In this document: piece after piece, positions 34,700 to 45,113 of the stretch
How the letters are laid out: each line of letters opens with the position of its first letter
Numbering within the stretch: the stretch's first letter is position 1
Assembly (NCBI RefSeq): GCF_024171995.1
Contig: NZ_JAMTCT010000002.1
Coordinates: forward strand, 186,001-250,000
DNA length: 64,000 bases
Direction: 5' to 3'
Source of the DNA: Promicromonospora umidemergens
GTDB taxonomy: Bacteria > Actinomycetota > Actinomycetes > Actinomycetales > Cellulomonadaceae
The notes under the pieces: model-generated
Databases searched by the model: none
The model's input: the letters and a program-made list of their open reading frames with translations, nothing else
Told to the model about the DNA's origin: nothing
Translations under genes and position numbers: made by a program

Positions 34700-36354
34700 T
34701 CAGACAGCGACCGCCCCGAAGGCGTTTCGGATGAGACTCTCTGCCTCAGCTGCGCCTTCGAGCGTTTGTTCAATCAGTTCGGACCGTGCAACCTGTCCAA
34801 CAAATACCTCACCACCCTCACCAGCAAAGTACTCGGCTGTTTCGCGGGAAGTCGTTACCGAGACGAGAGACCTCGCACCGAACTCCGCCATCTCTGTGCC
34901 GAATGCCCCATGTGCCTGAGCGTAGGGCGGCACCTCGGTCGCCCAGTCCGTGTGCGCCTGGTCGAAGTAGAGCCCCAGATCGGCGTCCGTCACCGTCGAG
35001 CCGGCCGGGACCACGTCGTCCAGCTGCGGGAACTCCAGCATCGCCCGCGCCAGACCTCCCCCGGTACGGCCCACCGACAGGCGACTGCTCGTGTAGTACT
35101 CCGTGGTCGGCGCCTCCGACAGGATCATCGTGTCCTTCGAGAAGTTCCCCGTCGGCGAGATGATGATCGTCGGGTCCACCGTCACCGGCCACACCCGCGC
35201 CTCGTCGGTGAGCCAGTCCAGGTCCGGCGTCACGGTCAGCGTCCAGGCACCGTTGCCCGACCGCTCCAGCTCGTAGGCAACATCCCGGGACACGGCAGCG
35301 CCCTGGTCGTCCGGCGCGGACAGCTTGCCGCCCTCGGTGGTCTCCGCCTCGCGCGAGTCCCACATCACACCCGCCGGGATCGACACGGCAGGCTCCGGCT
35401 CCAGCTCCCCGTAGAACCCGATCGACCCGTCCTTCTCGAGGCGCGGGGTCAGGCCATCGAGGTCGGACAGCGTGAACACGTACTCCACCGGGCCCGCGTC
35501 CTCGTCCGGCGCCTCGGCGAGGATGATCGACTCCTTCACCCGCCCCGGAAGCACCTCGTACGACAGATCCGCCCCGTCCAGCGCCGCCACGTCCTCGTGC
35601 GTCACCGTGTCACCGTCGACCCGAGGCAAGGACAGCTCCCCCTTCGCGGCGTCGGGCAGCCCGACCGTCACACCACGCCCTGCGGCATCCTCCGCCCGGA
35701 CTACCCGGTCCGAGCTCTGGCCGAACCAGGCCCGCGCCGTGTTCGCCACGCTCGCATGCGACCAACCCTGCGATGACGCGGCCTTGCCCGACTTCGAGGA
35801 CAAACCCTTGGCATCAGCGGCCGCCACCGCTTGCCTGTCGCTGCAACGGTCGTGTCGATCTCCACCAGGCCGTCCCGCGCGGTCTCGTAGAACAACGGCT
35901 CACCAGCCACCTCTACCTGCCGCTGACCGTCATCCAGCAGGAACGTCCTGGTGTTCGCCGTCCGCTTGCCCTTCAGCTCCCGCACCCGCTCGCCCGGCTC
36001 AGCCGGCGTGGCCGCCTCCGGTCCTACCGGATGCTCCTCCGGTGCCAGCTCCGCATCCGCCGGGACCGGATCCGCCTCGGGGGCATCGTCGCCACCGAAC
36101 AGGTCCGTGAACCAGTTGCCGCCCTCGTCCTCGATCGCAGCCGGCGGGGCGGCGGCCGCCGCGGCAGCCGCACGGTCCGCCTCCGACAGCGCGCCCTCGC
36201 TCGCCGCAAAAACCGGCCCCGCGGGGACCAGATAGACGCCCACCAGAGCCGCCGCGGTGACCACGGCGGTCGCCGCCCGCGACCACCACCGCCCACCCGA
36301 CATGGGCAACATCGTCGACACCGCGGCCGGGCCGGTCGTCATCCTGCGAGCCAT
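34700..36354 (-). pseudogene. Secreted DNRLRE/RHS-type toxin, frameshifted and internally deleted
   Basis: Two frames make one broken gene. The first (from 36354) has a signal peptide (RAATAVVTAAALVGVYLVPAGPVFAA), an acidic Ala/Pro linker and the start of the core (KRTANTRTFLLDDGQRQVEVAGEPLFYE, LVEIDTTVAATG). Near 35840 one base is lost and the protein continues in the next frame through TLTVTPDLDWLTDEARVWPVTVDPTI and the DNRLRE-type domain (KDTMILSEAPTTEYYTSSRLSVGR, STVTDADLGLYF). It then jumps straight into about 65 residues resembling an ADP-ribosyltransferase tail (SLVSVTTSRETAEYFA, then EAESLIRNAF). Thousands of bases of repeat region normally between leader and toxin tip are missing. 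It begins 36 bases after recD on the same strand. Confidence 0.65.
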
Positions 36355-36390
36355 CGAGATCCCCGGCCTCAGCCCGCCGACCGGCCCCGC

Positions 36391-38217
36391 TCAACCCCGC
36401 AACCGCTCCGCCAGCCCCGTCGCCCGCCGCGCCCGCCGGCCGACGGCCGCACGCACCGCGTCCGGCGTGCCGACGACCCGCACCCGGCGCCGCGCCCGCG
36501 TGACCGCCGTGTAGAACAGCTCGCGCGTCAGCAGCGGCGAGGTCTCGTCCGGCAGCAGGACCGTCACCGTCTCGGCCTGGCTGCCCTGGCTCTTGTGCAC
36601 CGTCATGGCGTGCAGCGTCTCGACGTCGCCGAGCCGGGAGACCGCGAACGACGCGCCACCGCTGAGGTGGGCGCGCAGCTTCTCATCCTCGGCGAGCACC
36701 ACGCCGGTGTCACCGTTGAACAGTCCGAGGCCGTAGTCGTTGGCCGTGATCAGCACCGGCCGCCCGGGGTACCACTCGGCACCGACCGCAGCGCCGAGGT
36801 AGGCGCCGGAGGCCTCACCGAGCCAGCGCTCGACCTGCCGGTTCCAGTGCGCCACACCCCACGGACCCTCGCGGTGCGCACACAGCAGCCGGTGCCGCTC
36901 GACCGCGGCGAGCGCCCCTGCCGCGTCGCCCGCCAGCGCCAGGCCGCGCACGTCGAGAGCGTGCCGCGTCAGCTCGTCCTGGAGGCCGGTGAGCCCGGCC
37001 TCGTCGTCGGGGTGCACGAGCTCCACGGCGCCGTCGCCCGCCATCAGGACCGCGAGCGCCGCTTCCGGGTCTCCGTGCTGGATCGCGGCGGCCAACCGGG
37101 TGATCGCGGCGCTCTCCGAGCGGTGGTCGGTGACCAGGGCCGCCACGACGTCGGCGTCGCGCTCCCCGAGCCCGCTGACGAGGTCCGCGAGGACGGCACC
37201 GGCCTCGACGGAGGCGAGCTGGTCGGGGTCGCCGACGAGCACGAGCCGCGCGTCGGGGCGTACGGCCTCCAGCAGCCTGGCCATGAGGGTGAGCGAGACC
37301 ATGGACGTCTCGTCGACGACGACGACGTCGTGCGGCAGGCGGCCCACGCGGTCGTGCCGGAACCGGGTGCTCGACCCGGGCCGCCAGCCGAGCAGCCGGT
37401 GCAGCGTGCTTGCCTGGAGCCCGGCGAGCCGGCGCCGGTCGTCGGCGGTGAACTCCGGTCGCCCGGTTTCCGGGCGAGCCCCGAGCGAACCGGCCACCGC
37501 CTCCTGCAGGCGTGCGGCCGCTTTCCCGGTCGGCGCGGCGAGCGCGATGCGCAGGCGCCGTCCGCCGGTGTGCTCGGCCTGTTCGGCCAGCAGCGCGAGC
37601 AGGCCGGCCACCGTGGTCGTCTTGCCGCGGCCGGGGCCTCCGGTGAGCACGGTGGTCAGGCGACGCGCGGTGGACAGCGCCGCCACGCGCTGCTCGGCGT
37701 AGGCGTCCCCGGGGAACAGCCGCGCGGCGCTGTCCTCGAGCAGGGCGTCGTCGACCGCCGGGGCGGGCGCCGCCAGCCGGGCGACGACGTCGTCGCGCAC
37801 CTGTTGCTCCTCGCGCCAGTACCGGTCGAGGTAGAGCAGGCCGAGGTCGGCCCGCACGACCGACCGCTCCGCGAGCGGACTGGCCGCGACCCGGTCGAGC
37901 CATCCGTCGGCCGCGGGCCAGGGCAGCGGGACGTCGCCAGTCCCGGCCCCGCCAGCCCCCACAGACCCGCCGTCGCCGAACCCGCCCAGGTCCACGCAGA
38001 CCGACCCCTGCCGCACCGCGCGCACGGCGAGCGCGACGGCGAGCCGCACGGTCTCGTCGTCCTCGCCGACGACGTCCGCCGTGCGGCGCGCGACGTGGAC
38101 ATCGGCGGCCGTGAGCACGCCGGCCTCGTTGAAGGTGCGCAGCAGTCCCGTCGCGCCCAGCGCCCGGCGCGCGTCGTGCGGGTCGTCGCTGGTCCAGCGC
38201 TCGATCGCCGGGGTCAT
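36391..38217 (-). CDS. recD: Exodeoxyribonuclease V subunit alpha (RecD)
   Basis: A 608-residue superfamily 1B 5'-3' helicase subunit of RecBCD. Walker A is VLTGGPGRGKTTTVAGLL near residue 185, motif II VVVVDETSMVSL, motif III LVLVGDPDQLASV, then the later ALHAMTVHKSQGSQAETV-type motif V and ELFYTAVTRARRRVRVVG motif VI near the end, so the motor looks intact. The N-terminal domain is shorter than in E. coli. It starts inside the recB stop (4-base ATGA overlap) and ends the operon. The toxin-like remnant lies immediately downstream. Confidence 0.92.
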   Translation of the reverse strand: MTPAIERWTSDDPHDARRALGATGLLRTFNEAGVLTAADVHVARRTADVVGEDDETVRLAVALAVRAVRQGSVCVDLGGFGDGGSVGAGGAGTGDVPLPWPAADGWLDRVAASPLAERSVVRADLGLLYLDRYWREEQQVRDDVVARLAAPAPAVDDALLEDSAARLFPGDAYAEQRVAALSTARRLTTVLTGGPGRGKTTTVAGLLALLAEQAEHTGGRRLRIALAAPTGKAAARLQEAVAGSLGARPETGRPEFTADDRRRLAGLQASTLHRLLGWRPGSSTRFRHDRVGRLPHDVVVVDETSMVSLTLMARLLEAVRPDARLVLVGDPDQLASVEAGAVLADLVSGLGERDADVVAALVTDHRSESAAITRLAAAIQHGDPEAALAVLMAGDGAVELVHPDDEAGLTGLQDELTRHALDVRGLALAGDAAGALAAVERHRLLCAHREGPWGVAHWNRQVERWLGEASGAYLGAAVGAEWYPGRPVLITANDYGLGLFNGDTGVVLAEDEKLRAHLSGGASFAVSRLGDVETLHAMTVHKSQGSQAETVTVLLPDETSPLLTRELFYTAVTRARRRVRVVGTPDAVRAAVGRRARRATGLAERLRG

Positions 38218-41200
38218 GCGGCGTCCTGACCCGCGACGCCGTCGAGCAGGTCGGAGAGCGCGACCAGGAGCGCAGCGGGCGTCCGCCACGAGAACACGCC
38301 GGCGGGGCTGCCGTCGGCGTCGGGGCTGTCCGGCCCCGCCATGCCGCGCACGAACAGGTAGAGCGCTCCGCCGAGGTGGGTGTCGGGGTCGTAGCCGGCC
38401 AGCCGCCAGCGCAGGTAGCGGTGCAGCGCCACGCCGTACAGGAGGGCCTGCAACGGGTAGTGCGAGTGCAGCATGGCCTCGGCCATGCGGGGCCGCGAGT
38501 AGTCGGCGACGGCGCGGCCGAGGAAGTTCGTCTTGTAGTCGACGACGAGGAACCGCCCGGTCGGCAGGCGCAGGACGGCGTCGATCGAGCCGGTGAGGTA
38601 GCCCCGCAGCGGCTGGTCGCCCAGGGCGGGCTGCCCGAGGCGGTCGGCGTAGGCGGCGAGCGGGTCGTCGGTAAGCAGGTGGGCGCGCAGCAGCGGGCCC
38701 AGGTCGCCCAGCCTCACCTCGGCCCGGCCGGCGCCGCCAGGTCGGCCGGGCCCGCGCAGGTCCCCGCCGCTCAGCGGCAGCTCGAACGTCAGCTCGCGCA
38801 GCCGGTCCGGCAGGCCGATCTCGCCGAGGGTCAGGCCGTCGGCCAGCGGTCCGAGCGGCGTGCGGTGCAGCGGCACGAGCCCGTCGGCGAGCGCCTCGGG
38901 GTCCGCCGGCACCGGCCACCAGCGCAGCTGTTCGGTGACGTGCCCCAGCAGCTCGCCGCGCAGGTCGGGGGCGAACGGATCGGCGTCCTCCAGGACCGCG
39001 TGCACCAGCGAACCGAAGGCTGCGCCCCTGGGCAGGTCGGCCATCGGCGACTCAGCGGCGTCGGGCGCGACGGACTCCTCGTCCTCGGCCTCAGGCGTGC
39101 CCGGCTCGTCGTCCGTTCCCGCGGCCTCTGGCTCGCTGCTCACGCCTGGCCCGTCGGCGGACGGCGCGCCGTCGGCGGGCTGGATGAGGCCGCTGTAGGA
39201 CGTCCGGCGCCATGCCGTGTCGACGGCGCGGTCGAACGTGCGCGCCTCGAACGGCACGTGCCGGCTTGCGGGGGCGGGGGCCGACGCCGCCGCGGGCACC
39301 GCGAGCTCGGCCGCCGGGCCGCCCAGCTCCTCGAGCAGCCGCAGCACCCGCGTGACGTAGGCGTCGTCCTTGACCGGCTGCGTCCCAGGCACCTCCCGCG
39401 TGCCGGGGACGCGACCGAACACCAGACGGTGCAGGCCGCTGGTCGGGGTGCTCGACGTCGGCGCCCACCACGCCACGACCTGCGACCGCGCGCGGGTCAG
39501 GGCCACGTAGAGCTTGCGCAGCTCCTCGCCGTCCTCCTCGGCGCGGTGCCTGGCGCCGTGGGCGTCCCAGTGCGCGCCGGAGCCGGAGACGTCGATCGTC
39601 CGTGCGCCGCGCTCGTCGTGGTAGAGCGCGATCTCGACCGGGCGCGAGTAGTTGTCGTAGCCGAACGGCAGGTACACCACCGGGTACTGCAGCCCCTTGC
39701 TGCCGTGCACGGTGACGATCTGCACGGCCGCGGCGTCGGAGTCGAGGCGGCGGGGCCGCTCGGTGGTGCCGGTGCGCCGTCGCTCGTCGCGGAACCAGGC
39801 CACCAGGGCGGTCAGCCCGAGCGACTCGGTGACGCTCAGGTCGTGGAGCAGCTGCCCCAGGTGGCGGACGTCGGTCAGCAGGCGCTCCCCCTCGGTCTGG
39901 GCGAGGAGCCGGCCGCTCAGGCCGCGCTCCTCCGCGGCCTCCAGGAGCGCGGCGACGCCCCGGTGACGCGCCAGGAGCGCCCAGCCGTGCAGGGTGTCGG
40001 CGTCCCGGGCCGTCAGGTCCTCGCCGCCGGCGTCGAGGTCGGCGGCGGTGCGGCCGAGGAAGCACGTCAGGGCGGCTGCGCGCACCAGGCCGGAGCGGTG
40101 GGGTGACTCCAGCGCCTCCAGCAGCGTCAGCCACTCGTCGGCGGCGGGCGTGGCGAACACGTCGCCGCCGGACATCACGGCCGCGACGCCACGCTCGGCG
40201 AGCGTGTCCTGCACGAGCCGGCCGTGCGCCCGCGCCGAGACGAGGACGGCGACGTCGCCGGCCACCAGCGGGCGTCCGTCCCACGTCGCGCCCGCGGCGA
40301 GGAGCTCCGCGACGTCGGCGGCGAGGTCCGCCGCGACGTGCTGGCGCGCAGCGCCGACCTGGACCAGGCTGCCCTTGACCTTGGGCAGCCCGTCACGGAG
40401 CACCTGCCGCAGCCGGAACGGCGCGGGGTGGGGCGCGCCGGCCAGCCGGCTCCCGGCGCTCTCGGCCGTCACCGGGTGCACCACGATCTCGTCATGGCCG
40501 AGCGCGGCGCCCGCCAGCAGCACGCCGAGCGTGTCGACCAGCGGGGCGTCCGAGCGCCAGTTGGTGCCGAGCGTCGCGCGGGTGGTGGCGCCTCGGGCGG
40601 CATCGAGGTAGGCGACGACGTCGCCGCCGCGGAACGCGTAGATCGCCTGCTTCGGGTCGCCCACCAGCACCATGGCCTGCGCGCGCCCCTCCGGTTGCCC
40701 GGCCACCTCCGACTGCCTTGCCACCTCCGGCTGCCCCACGCCGAAGGCCCGCTCCAGCACCTGCCACTGCACCGGGTCGGTGTCCTGGAACTCGTCGACC
40801 AGCACGACCTTCCAGCGTTCGCGCATGCGCGCGCCGACGGCACTGCCGCCGTCGGCGGAGGCCGGGTCGAGGGCGTCGGCGAGCCGGCCGAGCAGGTCGT
40901 CGTAGGACAGGATCCCGAGACGTCGCTTGCGCCGCTCCATCTCCGTGCGCACCTCGTGCGCGAAGGCGACGCGGGCCGAGCCGACGGCGTCGGCCGGGTC
41001 GGCGTCGGCGAGCGTGGCGCGCGGATCCTCGACGGCGGCAGTGGCGACCCTGAGCGCGCAGGCCCGGTCGAACGGCGGCGGCTCTGTGGCGCTGCCGTAC
41101 CGGAGCAGGTAGAGGTCGTCGACCACCTCGACGGTGAGCTCGGCCAGGGACTCGACCAGCTCGGCGCCGGGCTCGGTGTCCCCCGCGACGCCCAGCGAGC

Positions 41201-41597
41201 GCAGCACGAGCTGGCAGAACTGGTGGATCGTCGCGATGGTGGCGTGGTCGAACGCGGCCAACGCGTCGGCCAGCCGCCGGTGCCGGGCGACCCGCTCGGC
41301 GTCGTCGACGTCGAGCAGCGCAGCGAGGACGGCGTCCACCGGGCTGGTGTCGCGGCCCGCCAGGGCGGCGGCGAAGCTGCGCTCGGCTCCCAGCAGGGCG
41401 CCGCGGACGCGGTCGCGCAGCTCCTGGGTCGCGGCGCGGCCGAAAGTCACCACGAGCATCTGGTCGAGCGGTACGACGCCCTCGGCGACGTACCGGGTCA
41501 CGAGCGCGCCGATGGCGTAGGTCTTCCCGGTGCCGGCGCTCGCCTCCAGCAGCGCGGTGCCCCGCGGCAGCGGCCCGGCAAGATCGAAGACGTCCAT
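38214..41597 (-). CDS. recB: Exodeoxyribonuclease V subunit beta (RecB)
   Basis: A 1127-residue helicase-nuclease. Walker A is LLEASAGTGKTYAIGALVTRY near residue 20; other helicase motifs are TIATIHQFCQ, VVLVDEFQDTDPVQW, GDPKQAIYAFRGGDV, and VQIVTVHGSKGLQYPVVYLP, followed by KLYVALTRARSQVV. The C-terminal nuclease domain keeps the DYK catalytic motif in GRFLVVDYKTNFLG, with an upstream histidine in FGSLVHAVLE and an aspartate in TGSIDAVLRL. With RecC and RecD it processes double-strand ends at Chi-like sites. ATG 41597 shares its first base with the recC stop. Confidence 0.93.
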   Translation of the reverse strand: MDVFDLAGPLPRGTALLEASAGTGKTYAIGALVTRYVAEGVVPLDQMLVVTFGRAATQELRDRVRGALLGAERSFAAALAGRDTSPVDAVLAALLDVDDAERVARHRRLADALAAFDHATIATIHQFCQLVLRSLGVAGDTEPGAELVESLAELTVEVVDDLYLLRYGSATEPPPFDRACALRVATAAVEDPRATLADADPADAVGSARVAFAHEVRTEMERRKRRLGILSYDDLLGRLADALDPASADGGSAVGARMRERWKVVLVDEFQDTDPVQWQVLERAFGVGQPEVARQSEVAGQPEGRAQAMVLVGDPKQAIYAFRGGDVVAYLDAARGATTRATLGTNWRSDAPLVDTLGVLLAGAALGHDEIVVHPVTAESAGSRLAGAPHPAPFRLRQVLRDGLPKVKGSLVQVGAARQHVAADLAADVAELLAAGATWDGRPLVAGDVAVLVSARAHGRLVQDTLAERGVAAVMSGGDVFATPAADEWLTLLEALESPHRSGLVRAAALTCFLGRTAADLDAGGEDLTARDADTLHGWALLARHRGVAALLEAAEERGLSGRLLAQTEGERLLTDVRHLGQLLHDLSVTESLGLTALVAWFRDERRRTGTTERPRRLDSDAAAVQIVTVHGSKGLQYPVVYLPFGYDNYSRPVEIALYHDERGARTIDVSGSGAHWDAHGARHRAEEDGEELRKLYVALTRARSQVVAWWAPTSSTPTSGLHRLVFGRVPGTREVPGTQPVKDDAYVTRVLRLLEELGGPAAELAVPAAASAPAPASRHVPFEARTFDRAVDTAWRRTSYSGLIQPADGAPSADGPGVSSEPEAAGTDDEPGTPEAEDEESVAPDAAESPMADLPRGAAFGSLVHAVLEDADPFAPDLRGELLGHVTEQLRWWPVPADPEALADGLVPLHRTPLGPLADGLTLGEIGLPDRLRELTFELPLSGGDLRGPGRPGGAGRAEVRLGDLGPLLRAHLLTDDPLAAYADRLGQPALGDQPLRGYLTGSIDAVLRLPTGRFLVVDYKTNFLGRAVADYSRPRMAEAMLHSHYPLQALLYGVALHRYLRWRLAGYDPDTHLGGALYLFVRGMAGPDSPDADGSPAGVFSWRTPAALLVALSDLLDGVAGQDAA

Positions 41598-44500
41598 CAG
41601 TCGCTGAACCTCTCGTTCTCCAGCAGCGGGCTCCACACACGGACCGCCAGCGCGCCGAAGCGGGTCGTCTCCCCCGCCTGCTCCTCGCCCGGCCGCGGCG
41701 CCTCGCCGGTCGCGGGCAGCGGGGCGCCCGGCCCGTGGACGCGCACGTGCTCGGGGTCGGAGCCCTCGCCGTCGAACCGCCCGTCGGACCACCTCTGCCC
41801 GGCCCGGGACCGCGCGTCGGCGGGGTCGGAGCCGGTCCGGCGCGCGTCGGCGTAGGCCAGCGACGCCTTGACGGGCAGCGGCAAGGGCTCGGTCAGCCCG
41901 CGGTCGCGCAGCGCGACCAGGTCGCGCAGGAGGTCGACCGCCGTGTGGTCGAGCGGCCCCAGCCGCGAGCCCTGCCAGGTCTTCGGCGACCGCGGGTTCG
42001 CGGGCCGGCCGAGCGCGTAGGCGACCCAGGGGCGGTCGTCGTCCGACGCCGCGAGCGCCAGCAGCCGGACCCACGCCTGCAGGCGCTGTCGGCCGCCGAG
42101 CCTGCTGTACGACACCGCGATCGGCCGGTCGCCGTGCACCCCTGGCACGGTGCCGCGCAGGCTGCGCCCGTCGCCCAGGTCGACGTCGACGTCCACGGCT
42201 CGCGCGGGGCTGGCGCGCAGCCCTGCGGCGGCCTCGGCGAGCGGGCCCACCTCGTCGGCGATCCCGCGCAGGAGGCGCCAGCCCAGGCGGCCGGGCGGCA
42301 GCCGCCCGCGGCGCCACTCCTTCTGGACGGCGTCGGCGAGCGCGGCGCCGTCCAGCACGTCCCGCAGCACCCGCTCCCCCACGGCCCAGCGGTCCAGCCC
42401 GTCGAGCTCGACGGGCAGGCCGTCGTCGAGCGGCTCCTCCTCCCAGGCCCGGCCGACGTCGAGACGCTGGGTGAGGAACCCGCGCGCCGGCGAACGGTAG
42501 AAGGCAAGCAGGTCGTCGAGGGCGACGACACCGTCGCCCGGGCTCACGGGCTCGGGGAGCGGCTCGGCCAGGAACGGCCCCACCGGGGTCCGGCTGCCTG
42601 CCGCTGCGCGGGCTCCGGCCAGAGCGGCGCGGTCGAACGTGAAGGCCGACCCGGGCACGAGGGCGCCGGGTTCGACGGTGCGCCGGTCGAAGGGCTGGAG
42701 CGGGTGCCGGACCGTCACGGCCCGGGAGACCGGGTGCCCGTCCGGCGTGCGCGCGGTCTCGTCGAGCGCGTCGAGCAGCTCGCCGAGCGGCACCGCGGGC
42801 GGCCGCTCCTGGCCCGAGTACTCGTCCGCGCCGCTGTAGGTCACCACGAGGGTCTCGGTGGCGGCGAGGATCGCATCGAGGAACAGCTGCCGGTCCTCGC
42901 TGCGCGCGTCGCGCTCGCCGGTCCTCGGCTCGCGCGCCAGCACGTCGTCGCCGTCGGTGCTGCCGACGCGCGGGAACACGCCGTCGTCGAGCCCCAGGAG
43001 GGCGACGACACGGTGCGGTACCGACCGCATGGGCACGAGCGTGGCGACCGTCAGCGTGCCGGTGCGGAAGTTGGCGCGCGTGGGCCGGCCCGCCACCCGG
43101 TCGGCGAGCAGCGCGCGCACGTCCGGCAGCCGCAGGGTCACGGCCGGGTCGAGCGCGGCGCCACGCACCCGGGCGAGCTCGCGCCGCACCTGCGCGAGCT
43201 GCCACGCGTCGTTGGCCGACACGGCGGTGAGCGCCACGACGCCGTCCTCGAGCACGGTCAACCAGTGCTCGAGCGGATGCCCGCCGACGAGCGCGTCGGT
43301 GACGTCGCGCAGCCGCTCCACGAGCTCGGTCAGGCGGCCGACCAGCTCGACCTGCCCGCTCCCGACGTCGTCCAGCGGCAGCGTGCGTTCGAGCCAGGTC
43401 CCCGTGTCGTCCGACATCGCGACGCCCGCCAGGAGCCGGTCCACGCCCGCCTGCCAGGTGCCGGCGCCGTAGTCGGCGAGGCCGAAGTCGGCACGGTGCT
43501 CGGCGTCGAACCCCCACCGCACGCCGGTCTCGCGCGCCCAGTGCGCGAGCTGTTCGAGGTCGTCGTCGCGGAACCCGAAGCGGCGGCGCACGGGTTCGGC
43601 ATGGGCCAGGTCCACGACGTCGCCGACCCCCGCCCGTCCGCCCGCGAGGTCCAGGAGGCGCGCCACGACGGCGAGCAGCGGGTTGGTCCGGTCCAGCGCG
43701 CGGTCGGCGAGGCGCACGCGCAGGTGGTGCGCGGGGTGGCCGTGCGGCCCGACGACGTCGGCGAGCCCGAACGCCGCGGTGACCAGGGGCGCGTACGTCT
43801 CGATGTCGGGGCACATGACGAGGACGTCGCGCGGCTCGAGCGTCGGGTCGTCGGCGAGCAGGCCGACCAGCACGTCGCGCAGCACCTCGACCTGCCGGAC
43901 CGGGCCGTGGCAGGCGTGCACCTGGACCGAGCGGTCGGCCGGGTCCAGCAGGCGTGCGCCCGCGTCGCCGACGGCGTCGGCCCGCAGGTCGTGCTGCAGC
44001 ATCCCGAGGAGGGTCGACGGGTGCGGGTCGTCGTGGTCGGCGGGCGGCTCGTCCCGCAGGTCGATCGCGGACAGGGTGCGCTGGAGCTCGCGCGTGTCGC
44101 GGCCGAGCGTGGCCAGGAGCCGGTGCCCGACGCGTTCGTGGGAGCGGTCGGCGGCCCGGTCGACGGGCCCGCCGAGGTCCTTGAGCGCCGACCAGAGCGC
44201 GGCCGAGGGGTGCGGCAGCCACAGGTGCACGTCGCGGTGCGCGCCGAGCGCGCCGACCAGCTCGACCTCGCTGGAGGCCAGGCGCGTGTGACCGAACAGG
44301 GACAGGCGCGCGGGCAGGTCGAAGGCGTCCGGTTCTGCGCCCAGCCGCTCGACGACGGCGGCCTGCCGCACGTGCGGCGGTGCGGCGTCGACCTGCTCGG
44401 TCAGAGCCCGCCACAGCGGCGGCTGCCACGCGAGATCGGCGGGTACCGGGCGCCCGCTCCCGTCGGTGTCGCGGCCCGCGGTCCAGTCGGCGACCAGCGC

Positions 44501-44959
44501 CGGCCGCTGGGTCGCGTAGCCGGCGAAGAGGCGCGCCAGCCGGCGGGCGACGGCGAGCCGGCGGCCCCGACGCAGGTCGCCCTCCTCCCCCGGTATGCCG
44601 TGGCCAAGGTGCTGGGCGAGCAGCGCTGCCCACGGCTCGTCGAGGCTCTGGTCGATCGCCGTCAGCAACGGCCAGGTCAGGGCCTCCGGTGCCCACGGGT
44701 CGTCGTCGCGGGTGCCCGTGACCTCGGCGAACAGCGACCCCGGCGAGCGCAGGTCCACGCCGGCGCACACCCCGTCGTCGCGCCCGGTGGCGGCACCGAG
44801 CCGGTGGCTGAGGCGCTGCGCGAGCCAGCGCTCGACGCCGCGGGCCGGGACGACGACGACCTCGGTCGCGAAGGGGTCCGCCAGGGGCACGGCCAGCAGG
44901 TCCCCCAGCCCCTGCACGAGCAGGTCCGTGCGCGACGCAGTGTGGAGGACGACTGGCAT
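41597..44959 (-). CDS. recC: Exodeoxyribonuclease V subunit gamma (RecC)
   Basis: A 1120-residue subunit that recognises Chi and splits the DNA strands. It has the inactive helicase layout of RecC: VVVVPARGVERWLAQRLSHRLG at the N-terminus, FGHTRLASSEVELVGAL, DVLVMCPDIETYAPLVTAAFG, FRTGTLTVATLVPMRSVPHRVVALLGLDDGVFPR, and the C-terminal dead nuclease region. ATG 44959 (MPVVLHT) was chosen as the usual start for this family; the frame is open for another 11 codons. It is first in the recC-recB-recD operon, the common actinobacterial order, with a 154-base divergent gap to the next gene. Confidence 0.92.
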   Translation of the reverse strand: MPVVLHTASRTDLLVQGLGDLLAVPLADPFATEVVVVPARGVERWLAQRLSHRLGAATGRDDGVCAGVDLRSPGSLFAEVTGTRDDDPWAPEALTWPLLTAIDQSLDEPWAALLAQHLGHGIPGEEGDLRRGRRLAVARRLARLFAGYATQRPALVADWTAGRDTDGSGRPVPADLAWQPPLWRALTEQVDAAPPHVRQAAVVERLGAEPDAFDLPARLSLFGHTRLASSEVELVGALGAHRDVHLWLPHPSAALWSALKDLGGPVDRAADRSHERVGHRLLATLGRDTRELQRTLSAIDLRDEPPADHDDPHPSTLLGMLQHDLRADAVGDAGARLLDPADRSVQVHACHGPVRQVEVLRDVLVGLLADDPTLEPRDVLVMCPDIETYAPLVTAAFGLADVVGPHGHPAHHLRVRLADRALDRTNPLLAVVARLLDLAGGRAGVGDVVDLAHAEPVRRRFGFRDDDLEQLAHWARETGVRWGFDAEHRADFGLADYGAGTWQAGVDRLLAGVAMSDDTGTWLERTLPLDDVGSGQVELVGRLTELVERLRDVTDALVGGHPLEHWLTVLEDGVVALTAVSANDAWQLAQVRRELARVRGAALDPAVTLRLPDVRALLADRVAGRPTRANFRTGTLTVATLVPMRSVPHRVVALLGLDDGVFPRVGSTDGDDVLAREPRTGERDARSEDRQLFLDAILAATETLVVTYSGADEYSGQERPPAVPLGELLDALDETARTPDGHPVSRAVTVRHPLQPFDRRTVEPGALVPGSAFTFDRAALAGARAAAGSRTPVGPFLAEPLPEPVSPGDGVVALDDLLAFYRSPARGFLTQRLDVGRAWEEEPLDDGLPVELDGLDRWAVGERVLRDVLDGAALADAVQKEWRRGRLPPGRLGWRLLRGIADEVGPLAEAAAGLRASPARAVDVDVDLGDGRSLRGTVPGVHGDRPIAVSYSRLGGRQRLQAWVRLLALAASDDDRPWVAYALGRPANPRSPKTWQGSRLGPLDHTAVDLLRDLVALRDRGLTEPLPLPVKASLAYADARRTGSDPADARSRAGQRWSDGRFDGEGSDPEHVRVHGPGAPLPATGEAPRPGEEQAGETTRFGALAVRVWSPLLENERFSD

Positions 44960-45113
44960 GGCGCCAACGTATCGCGCACGGTTGCCGACCACGCGGCGAT
45001 CACGCCGCCGCGCCGCTCCACGCCCTGGACCCGAGCTTCATCCTGTACTGAGCCCGGCCAGGATGATTGGCTCCAGGTACGAAGACCCGCCACACCGAAC
45101 TTAGGGGCCTGTA

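Noticed and set aside
36391-38919. A long minus-strand frame extending recD upstream of 38217
   Set aside because: The residues beyond ATG 38217 are Arg/Pro/Ala-rich shadow of the recB 3' end; the ATGA overlap with recB fixes the start.
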